The position numbers and the translations under genes are program-made. Shown here one piece after another: positions 6,768 to 12,524 of a stretch of DNA of 12,524 bases. Origin of the DNA: Chloroflexota bacterium. Lineage in GTDB: Bacteria; Desulfobacterota; Desulfuromonadia; Desulfuromonadales; Geopsychrobacteraceae. The notes beneath the pieces are model-generated. The model made no database searches and was not told the origin of the DNA. It worked only from the letters and a program-made list of their open reading frames with translations. The stretch lies in assembly GCA_015222355.1 (NCBI GenBank), contig JADFVC010000017.1, forward strand, positions 1 to 12,524, read 5' to 3'. Every line of letters begins with the position of its first letter. The stretch's first letter is position 1.

Positions 6768-8156
6768 ATGAGATATTGCAGCACCCGCGGCAAAATACAT
6801 GGATTAAGTTTCACCGAAGCTGTCATGATGGGCCTGGCAGATGATGGAGGACTCCTCCTCCCTGAAAAAATCCCTGTATTATCAAAAGACGAGTTGCAAA
6901 AACTTAGCGAACTTCCCTACCCTGAGCTTGCCTTTCAGGTCATTTCCAGATATGCCACCGATATACCGGCAAAAAACTTAAAAGACCTCATCGATCGCTC
7001 ATACGCCAGTTTTGAACATCCGCAAATTACTCCGCTTGTGAAACAGGATGATCTGTATATTCTGGAACTGTTTCACGGCCCGACTCTCGCATTTAAAGAT
7101 GTTGCTCTTCAGTTTCTCGGTAATTTATTCGAATATTTTCTACTCAAAAGCGGTCAGCGAATGAACATTATCGGCGCGACCAGCGGCGATACCGGTAGTG
7201 CGGCAATTTATGGTGTGCGCGGCAAAAAAAACATTAATATTTTTATACTCCATCCGCAAGGACGGGTTTCGCCGATCCAGGAACTGCAGATGACAACAGT
7301 TCTGGATGACAATGTTTTCAACCTTGCTGTCGAAGGCAGCTTTGATGATGCGCAATCGATTGTCAAAGAGATTTTCGGAGATCTCGACTTTAAGGAGCGT
7401 CATGCCCTTGGCGCGGTCAATTCCATCAACTGGGCACGGATCCTGGCTCAGGTCGTCTACTATTTCTACGCCTGGTTCAGAGTCAAGAGGGAGACCGACT
7501 GCAGCGGAATCGAGGTTTCGGTTCCCACTGGAAATTTCGGCGATATCTTTGCCGGGTATATTGCCAAACAAATGGGCGTTCCGATCAGTCGTCTGATTTT
7601 AGCGACCAATTCCAATAACATTCTCAGTCGTTTTATCAACGATGGGGACTATTCGACAGCAAATGTTCACCATTCTCTTTCCCCATCAATGGATATTCAG
7701 ATTGCCAGTAATTTTGAGCGTTACCTCTATTACTTACTCGATTGTGATGCTGAAAAAGTTGTACAAGCTATGGACAAATTCCACAAAGACGGCAAACTCA
7801 GTTTTACGGACACACAAAAGGAACGTGTCAAAAAAGAATTTGCTTCTTCCTCAATCGATGACAATGAAACAATCGAGACCATCAGTACTTTCCATAAAAA
7901 AACCGGATATACTCTCGATCCGCATACGGCAGTCGGTGTTGCGGCTGGAGAAAGAGTCAGAAACACAGCTTATCCACTGGTTTGCCTTGCCACAGCGCAC
8001 CCGGCAAAATTTGGCGATGCGGTTAAAAAAGCGATCGGTTCCGACCCGGATCTTCCCCCCGCATTTATCGGATTAGCGTCCCGCGAAAAGAAAGTTGTCA
8101 CCATTCCCGCAAATATGGAACGGGTTAAAAAGTTCATTTCGGAGAATGCTATCTGA
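6768..8156 (+). CDS. thrC: Threonine synthase (long form)
   Basis: This 462-residue PLP enzyme converts O-phosphohomoserine to threonine, the last step of threonine synthesis, in the cytoplasm. The N-terminal domain typical of the long form is present (YCSTRGKIHGLSF near residue 3, then GLADDGGLLLP at 22-32). The PLP-binding lysine is Lys110 in HGPTLAFKDVALQF. The phosphate-binding loop follows as GATSGDTGSAAI (136-147), and SVPTGNFGDIFAGY lies further on. The C-terminal region includes TAHPAKFGDAV. The start ATG 6768 has a weak purine-rich site (GAAAGAGAA) upstream; the N-terminal family match begins immediately, so the start is secure. It lies 26 bases after a MITE-like element and no partner genes of the threonine pathway are adjacent. 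No good intrinsic terminator follows directly. Confidence 0.96.
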   Translation: MRYCSTRGKIHGLSFTEAVMMGLADDGGLLLPEKIPVLSKDELQKLSELPYPELAFQVISRYATDIPAKNLKDLIDRSYASFEHPQITPLVKQDDLYILELFHGPTLAFKDVALQFLGNLFEYFLLKSGQRMNIIGATSGDTGSAAIYGVRGKKNINIFILHPQGRVSPIQELQMTTVLDDNVFNLAVEGSFDDAQSIVKEIFGDLDFKERHALGAVNSINWARILAQVVYYFYAWFRVKRETDCSGIEVSVPTGNFGDIFAGYIAKQMGVPISRLILATNSNNILSRFINDGDYSTANVHHSLSPSMDIQIASNFERYLYYLLDCDAEKVVQAMDKFHKDGKLSFTDTQKERVKKEFASSSIDDNETIETISTFHKKTGYTLDPHTAVGVAAGERVRNTAYPLVCLATAHPAKFGDAVKKAIGSDPDLPPAFIGLASREKKVVTIPANMERVKKFISENAI

Positions 8157-8206
8157 ACGTGTCATGTTTCGATTGCAATCCTGACAAAGTTCCTCGTTAA
8201 AGTTTT

Positions 8207-8407
8207 AATCCGGCTCCGACTATAGGAGTTCTGGAACTCGCTGACAGCAGTGTCAACCTTGCTGTACGCCCATGGGTCAAGAGTGGCGACTACTGGCCGG
8301 TTCTGTTCGACATTCAGGAAGCTGTTAAATTGCGCTTTGATGCAGAGGGAATATCGATTCCTTATCCACAGCAGGATGTGCATATAGTTAACAAAACTGC
8401 CGCATAA
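8207..8407 (+). pseudogene. Remnant of an MscS-family mechanosensitive channel gene (C-terminal end only)
   Basis: From 8207 to the stop TAA at 8405-8407 the plus strand reads about 66 codons. They match the end of MscS channels: PAPTIGVLELADSSVNLAVR, then a VKSGDYWPVLFDI segment, then RFDAEGISIPYPQQDVHI. E. coli MscS ends similarly (FDAAGISFPYPQMDV). Everything upstream that a channel needs, including the membrane helices and pore, is absent. An in-frame TAA lies at 8198-8200, and there is no start codon between it and the matching region. It is therefore a truncated relic, not a gene. The reading frame inside the remnant is intact, which suggests a fairly recent deletion or rearrangement between thrC and the cytochrome genes. 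Confidence 0.75.
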
Positions 8408-8419
8408 ATCATCTCAAAA

Positions 8420-8443
8420 AGGCGCTGGTAAAAACCAGCGCCT
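8420..8443. terminator. GC-rich hairpin, candidate terminator
   Basis: A perfect 10-bp stem (AGGCGCTGGT/ACCAGCGCCT) has a 4-base A loop. On the plus strand no T-run follows, so it is not a classic intrinsic terminator for thrC. Read on the minus strand it is followed by five T. It may be the original end of the lost channel gene. Confidence 0.4.
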
Positions 8444-8719
8444 CATCCTCCGCACAAAAAAACCGCATACAGTATACATCTTTACGTGTCTTCTCATCTT
8501 TCATGAAAACATGAAAACATCCAGATAACCAAGATGTTACAAACTCAGAAAGAGCTTGAAATACACCTCCAGCCTTGCTATATACAGCATTCATGTATGT
8601 TGTCAGAGTTCTCAGGGATCTCCCTCGTTCCTCGTTAGAACTTTGCTATCTGTTATTAAACGTTCGTAGCCATGCTGATATTCATTATATGGCCCTTCCA
8701 CAAAGAATCAGGAGGCAAA
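8444..8719 (+). other. Upstream region of the cytochrome genes
   Basis: This 276-base gap presumably holds the promoter of the cytochrome pair. It contains a tandem octamer (CATGAAAA twice, 8502-8517) but no -35/-10 pair or sigma-54 box that I could recognise. An AGGAGG at 8710-8715, four bases before ATG 8720, fixes the start of the first cytochrome gene. No gene was seen in it. Confidence 0.5.
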
Positions 8720-9508
8720 ATGCAAAAGCAATCGGTAACCTATCTGTCCACACTGCTTGCAGTCCTTTTTTGCGGGCTGATGATCTTCGCAGGCAGCGCA
8801 CTCGCTGAAACGGTATTGAGTGTCGATGATTGTGCCAAGTGTCATGAGCTTCAACCACGCGAAATTGATGAGGCTGGAGCCGCGCACAAAGATGCAATCG
8901 ACTGCCTGGAGTGCCATACCGGACACCGTCCCAGCAGTCCTGCCAATATCCCGGCCTGCAGCGTGTGTCACTCAGGAACCACACACTATGAGCTGGAAAG
9001 CTGCATGATCTGTCACAATCCGCACCAGCCGATGCGGATTGTTCTCGAAGGTGACCTGAAAGCTGAATGTTTAACCTGCCACACTGAGCAAAACGAACAA
9101 CTGGTTGCAAACCCGAGCGCACACACCGATGTTGCCTGTAACTTCTGTCATGCAGATACCCACGGGGCAATTCCGGCGTGCTCCGTCTGCCACGACGCCC
9201 ACTCTGACCAAATGGTTCAGGACGATTGTGCCACCTGTCACGAGGTTCACCAGCCAATGGTTCTCAATTATTCGGACAGCACGCAAAACATTCTTTGCGC
9301 CGCATGTCACGAAGACGCCAATGACCAGCTTATGGCAAGCAAAACCCTGCATCACGATGTCACTTGCGTGACCTGCCACACCGACACACACAAAATGGTT
9401 CCCCAGTGTAGCGATTGTCACGATCTACCTCACGCAGCGGGAATACATGCCAAGTTCCCGGAATGCGGCAGTTGCCACAACACTGCTCATGATCTGAACA
9501 ATTTTTAG
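8720..9508 (+). CDS. Exported dodecaheme c-type cytochrome (three tandem tetraheme modules), first of pair
   Basis: This 262-residue protein has a clear Sec signal peptide, cleaved after residue 29 (AGSALA, then ETV), and twelve CXXCH heme motifs in about 233 mature residues. The motifs fall into three repeats of four. First-to-second spacing is 19, 18 and 18 residues. The second and third motifs are joined by linkers of 13, 9 and 9 residues, most carrying a THG/THK-like stretch and IP or VP just before the third motif. At least 14 histidines lie outside the motifs, enough for bis-histidine ligation of all hemes. It should act in the periplasm or outside the cell as an electron carrier or wire. 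No lipobox, partner oxidoreductase or porin is nearby. The start ATG 8720 is chosen over 8672 because of AGGAGG just upstream and the complete signal peptide. The specific cytochrome family was not recognised. Confidence 0.92.
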   Translation: MQKQSVTYLSTLLAVLFCGLMIFAGSALAETVLSVDDCAKCHELQPREIDEAGAAHKDAIDCLECHTGHRPSSPANIPACSVCHSGTTHYELESCMICHNPHQPMRIVLEGDLKAECLTCHTEQNEQLVANPSAHTDVACNFCHADTHGAIPACSVCHDAHSDQMVQDDCATCHEVHQPMVLNYSDSTQNILCAACHEDANDQLMASKTLHHDVTCVTCHTDTHKMVPQCSDCHDLPHAAGIHAKFPECGSCHNTAHDLNNF

Positions 9509-9536
9509 TGGCTAAACAACTCAACAGGATAGGCAA

Positions 9537-10412
9537 ATGAGCAACCACATACAGACAAAAAAGCTGATCACTATCAGCATGATGGTACTTATTGCGGCAA
9601 CTCTGCTGGTTGCCGGGACGGCCTCAGCCCAGCAAACGGCAATGCGGGACAATTTACCCGCAGTCAATGCGTCACTCTATGCAGCTGAGCCAATACCACT
9701 GACGGTAGATCAGTGTGGTCAGTGCCACACTCGGCATTTCAGTGATCTGAAACAGGCTGGTGGTAAACACCAATTTGACTGCCGTGAATGTCATGAAGTC
9801 TTCCATGCTTATAATCCACCGAGAAATAACTATGCGGAAATCATGCCTCTATGTGCCACCTGTCACGGTCAGCCGCATGGGGATAAACATGTTGAATGTA
9901 TCAACTGCCATGAAAACCCGCATGCACCCAAACGTGTCCCGATGACCCACATGTTGGAGGGGATCTGTTCTGACTGCCACGGGCCGCAAGCAGTTGAATT
10001 ACAGGATTTCCCCAGCAAGCACACAGAACAGGCATGTAACAGTTGCCACCACAGCCGACACGGCTATATTCCTGTGTGTGCAGAATGTCACGAACCACAT
10101 TTTGCAACCCAAGCCGAGGCCACCTGCATGCAATGTCACCCGGTGCATCAACCGCGGACAATTGCCTTGGCAGCCGATGTTGATTTGCAAACCTGTGATG
10201 CCTGCCACGCAGATATTTACGCCACCTGGGGCGGGACACCAAGTAAACACGCTGAGGTCAGTTGTGCAGAATGTCATACGGAACACGGGCTGATACCTGC
10301 CTGCAGTAACTGCCACGAGACTCCTGCAACACATAACGAAAAACTCATGGCGATGTTCCCGAACTGTCTCGATTGTCACCTGGACGTTCATGATCTGCCA
10401 GTGAAAAAGTGA
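9537..10412 (+). CDS. Exported dodecaheme c-type cytochrome (three tandem tetraheme modules), second of pair
   Basis: This 291-residue protein starts 28 bases after the first cytochrome gene, behind AGGATAGG. The signal peptide ends at residue 31 (TASA, then QQT). Twelve CXXCH motifs again form three modules of four. First-to-second spacing is 17, 18 and 18 residues, and modules two and three keep the 8-9 residue second-to-third linker with HG and IP (HSRHGYIPV, TEHGLIPA). The first module differs, with a 19-residue linker (EVFHAY to IMPL). About 16 further histidines could be axial ligands. The C-terminus (CLDCHLDVHDL) resembles that of the first protein (CGSCHNTAHDL), so the two are paralogues. 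It is probably co-transcribed with the first and ends in a strong terminator. The electron partner and location (periplasmic or extracellular) are unknown. Confidence 0.92.
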   Translation: MSNHIQTKKLITISMMVLIAATLLVAGTASAQQTAMRDNLPAVNASLYAAEPIPLTVDQCGQCHTRHFSDLKQAGGKHQFDCRECHEVFHAYNPPRNNYAEIMPLCATCHGQPHGDKHVECINCHENPHAPKRVPMTHMLEGICSDCHGPQAVELQDFPSKHTEQACNSCHHSRHGYIPVCAECHEPHFATQAEATCMQCHPVHQPRTIALAADVDLQTCDACHADIYATWGGTPSKHAEVSCAECHTEHGLIPACSNCHETPATHNEKLMAMFPNCLDCHLDVHDLPVKK

Positions 10413-10443
10413 TCATAACAAAATCCTGATCGCTGTTAATATG

Positions 10444-10478
10444 CGGCCTCATCAATGACGATGAGGCCGTTTTTTTTT
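10444..10478 (+). terminator. Intrinsic terminator after the cytochrome pair
   Basis: A perfect 10-bp stem (CGGCCTCATC with GATGAGGCCG) and a 6-base loop are followed by nine T. It lies 31 bases after the second cytochrome stop. Confidence 0.95.
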
Positions 10479-10553
10479 ATCTGAAGTGAATGTTTTTGAG
10501 CGCCATCAGTTACACGCCACGTTTCAAAGTAAAAACCTTTCTTCCTATAACGC

Positions 10554-10590
10554 AAAAAGGCCCTCGGCTGAATGCCAAGGGCCTTTTTTT
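10554..10590 (-). terminator. Intrinsic terminator after glnA, usable in both directions
   Basis: A 10-bp stem (10559-10568 with 10574-10583) has a 5-base loop. On the minus strand its only irregular pair is a G-U wobble and it is followed by five T; on the plus strand that pair is a C-A mismatch, followed by seven T. The pairing favours the minus strand, so it mainly ends glnA, 22 bases past its stop. It could also catch plus-strand read-through. Confidence 0.88.
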
Positions 10591-10611
10591 GCTGTTGCGC
10601 GAAGAAGTAAT

Positions 10612-12021
10612 TCAGCAATCAAAATAAAGTGCAAACTCTTCTGGACAAGGACGCATCCGGACAGGATCAACTTCTGCTTCTCGCTTGTAGCTAATCCACA
10701 TTTCAACGACATCTTCAGTAAAAACATCGCCTTTGAGCAGGAAGTCATGATCGTTTTCCAGATTTACCAAAGCGTCTTCCAGTGAAGAAGCAACGGTTGG
10801 GATATCTTCTAATTCTTCAGGAGAAAGACCGTAGATATCCTTATCGAGCGGTTGCCCCGGATCAATCTTGTTCTCAATGCCGTCGAGACCTGCCATCAAC
10901 TGAGCGGCAAATGCCAGATAACCGTTAGCAGAAGCATCGGGGGTACGGTACTCAACCCGTTTGGCTTTTTCATTGTTGGTGACCGGAATCCGCAGGGAAG
11001 CGGAACGATTACGGTTAGAATAAGCCAGATTGACCGGAGCTTCATAACCTGGCACAAGTCGCTTGTAACTGTTGGTTGTCGGGTTGGTGAAAGCACAGAG
11101 AGCCTTGGCGTGCTTCATGATGCCACCGATATAATACATGGCCATCTTCGACAGGCCACCGTAGCCGTCACCGGCAAAGAGGTTCTTGCCATCTTTCCAC
11201 AGGGACTGATGGCAGTGCATACCGGAACCGTTATCATTGAAGATTGGCTTCGGCATGAAAGTGGCGGTTTTTCCATTACGGAAAGCAACGTTCTTGATGA
11301 TGTACTTGAACCACTGCAAGTTGTCGCCCATCTGCAGCAGGCTGTCGAAACGCATATCGATTTCAACCTGACCGCCGGTGGCAACTTCGTGGTGTCCACA
11401 CTCAATATGCAGACCGTTTTGCTGCAGAACAGCCATCATCTCATTACGCAGATTAACCATGCTATCGGTCGGTGCACAGGGGAAGTAGCCTTCCTTGTGA
11501 CGTGGCTTGTAACCGAGGTTCGGGAATTCCTCGCGGCCGGTGTTCCAGATCCCTTCAACAGAATCAACGGAGTAGAATGACTCATTGGTGGTAGACGCAT
11601 AACGGACATCATCAAAGACGAAACACTCAGGCTCGGGACCAAAGTAAGCAGTATCGGCGATACCTGTCGACTTGAGATAGGCTTCAGCCTTCTGGGCGAT
11701 GAACCGAGGATCACGGGTGTAACCTTCACGGGTAATCGGGTCGATAATGTTACAGATCAGGCTCAGGGTGGTCATTTCGACGAAGGGGTCGATCTTGGCG
11801 GTGCCGGGGTCGGGCATGATCAACATGTCTGAGTTGTGGATTGGCTGCCAGCCACGAATAGAAGAGCCGTCAAAACCGATACCTTCTTCGAACGTTTCTT
11901 CGCTGAATTCACGAATCGGGGTGGTGAAATGCTGCCAGATACCGACAAAATCAAGGAATTTAAAATCGATAAACTGACAATCGTTATCATTGGCAAACTG
12001 TATGACTTCACTTGGTGTCAT
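10612..12021 (-). CDS. glnA: Glutamine synthetase type I
   Basis: This 469-residue enzyme, the same length as E. coli GlnA, makes glutamine from glutamate, ammonia and ATP as a cytoplasmic dodecamer. Signatures in order: DGSS (51-54), FGPEPECF (127-134) with metal-binding Glu, [10 protein letters not shown] (264-273), [17 protein letters not shown] (313-329), NRSASLRIP (338-346) and [15 protein letters not shown] (357-371). Tyr397 in [11 protein letters not shown] sits at the adenylylation position of enteric GlnA, so control by GlnE is likely, although glnE is not in the window. The start ATG 12019-12021 has AAGGAG at good distance. It follows glnB by 71 bases with no terminator between, so the two probably form an operon, with a possible extra promoter in the gap that I could not identify. 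Confidence 0.98.
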   Translation of the reverse strand: MTPSEVIQFANDNDCQFIDFKFLDFVGIWQHFTTPIREFSEETFEEGIGFDGSSIRGWQPIHNSDMLIMPDPGTAKIDPFVEMTTLSLICNIIDPITREGYTRDPRFIAQKAEAYLKSTGIADTAYFGPEPECFVFDDVRYASTTNESFYSVDSVEGIWNTGREEFPNLGYKPRHKEGYFPCAPTDSMVNLRNEMMAVLQQNGLHIECGHHEVATGGQVEIDMRFDSLLQMGDNLQWFKYIIKNVAFRNGKTATFMPKPIFNDNGSGMHCHQSLWKDGKNLFAGDGYGGLSKMAMYYIGGIMKHAKALCAFTNPTTNSYKRLVPGYEAPVNLAYSNRNRSASLRIPVTNNEKAKRVEYRTPDASANGYLAFAAQLMAGLDGIENKIDPGQPLDKDIYGLSPEELEDIPTVASSLEDALVNLENDHDFLLKGDVFTEDVVEMWISYKREAEVDPVRMRPCPEEFALYFDC

Positions 12022-12092
12022 GGATTTTTCTCCTTAAAAAATAATTTCCGCAAGCACAAAGCTGCCTTGACAAATAAACTGTTAAAATAAAA

Positions 12093-12434
<342 letters not shown>

Positions 12435-12446
12435 CTATGACCTCCG

Positions 12447-12524
12447 TTAATTAGTTTTCATCCGGAAACGGCCCTTTTTCACAATCTCGGCGTCAATCTG
12501 CACCTTCGCTTGTGCGGCGTAGAC
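12447..12524 (-). CDS. C-terminal end of an unidentified reading frame upstream of glnB
   Basis: On the minus strand one frame is open from the right window edge to a TAA at 12447-12449, giving 25 residues (VYAAQAKVQI then DAEIVKKGRFRMKTN). The other two minus-strand frames are closed by stops. It ends 16 bases before the glnB ATG, and the glnB ribosome site lies in that gap. This spacing is what an operon neighbour would give. The family was not recognised, and 25 residues are too few to exclude chance. Confidence 0.4.
   Translation of the reverse strand, partial: VYAAQAKVQIDAEIVKKGRFRMKTN

Noticed and set aside
6562..6771. Plus-strand open frame of 69 residues before thrC
   Set aside because: Its translation contains SFPRRRESR and IPAFAGTT, the usual read-through of this repeat type, and it overlaps the thrC start out of frame.
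8685..9257. Minus-strand open frame of 190 residues
   Set aside because: Antisense of the first cytochrome gene, whose regular CXXCH codons create an open opposite frame; no ribosome site or domain.
8843..10390. Evenly repeated TGYCAC-type words that could suggest a CRISPR or satellite repeat
   Set aside because: They are the codons of CXXCH heme motifs within two intact reading frames with varying spacers.
10852..11580. Plus-strand open frame of 242 residues
   Set aside because: It is the antisense shadow of glnA, whose conserved motifs are continuous on the minus strand.
12022..12092. Search for a separate sigma-54 or sigma-70 promoter between glnB and glnA
   Set aside because: TTGTCA is present on the minus strand but no -10 at correct spacing, and no GG/GC pair of the RpoN type; not reported as a promoter.

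Overview
The window looks like chromosomal DNA from a member of the Desulfuromonadales/Geobacterales group (anaerobic, respiring 'deltaproteobacteria'). This is inferred from gene content: two secreted 12-heme c-type cytochromes, a malic enzyme-phosphotransacetylase fusion, a mixed-type phosphofructokinase, a long-form threonine synthase and a glnB-glnA pair. Base composition is moderate, with AT-rich intergenic gaps. No rRNA, tRNA, CRISPR array, phage gene or transposase was seen.

Left part, minus strand (1-3827): a probable operon read right to left. It runs from a small YfcE-type metallophosphoesterase through an ExbB/TolQ proton-channel subunit, its ExbD/TolR partner and a 6-phosphofructokinase to a two-pass membrane protein with a cytoplasmic GAF domain, which runs off the left edge. 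Gaps after the phosphoesterase are 4 to 35 bases.

Centre, plus strand (3828-8407): an AT-rich divergent intergenic region carries a near-consensus sigma-54 (-24/-12) promoter. It is followed by the 752-residue malic enzyme-PTA fusion, which ends in a strong intrinsic terminator. A 139-bp MITE-like element with 23-bp terminal inverted repeats and REP-like palindromes inside lies just ahead of thrC. After thrC there is a 66-codon remnant of an MscS-type mechanosensitive channel (C-terminal end only), then a hairpin.

Right part (8720-10478): two adjacent plus-strand genes for exported dodecaheme cytochromes, ending in an intrinsic terminator. Both proteins are built from three tandem tetraheme modules of the same design, so the pair appears to have arisen by module triplication and then gene duplication. 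This is the most unusual coding content of the window.

Right end, minus strand (10554-12524): glnB (PII) and glnA (glutamine synthetase I) form the nitrogen-assimilation unit, with a terminator after glnA that faces the cytochrome terminator. The tail of a further unidentified reading frame lies just upstream of glnB. GlnB has Tyr51 and GlnA has Tyr397 in the right contexts, so the classical uridylylation/adenylylation cascade is probably available.

Metabolically, malic enzyme (pyruvate/NADPH), phosphofructokinase, threonine synthase and glutamine synthetase are central-metabolism housekeeping genes. The cytochrome pair and the orphan ExbBD pair are the parts whose job cannot be read from neighbours.
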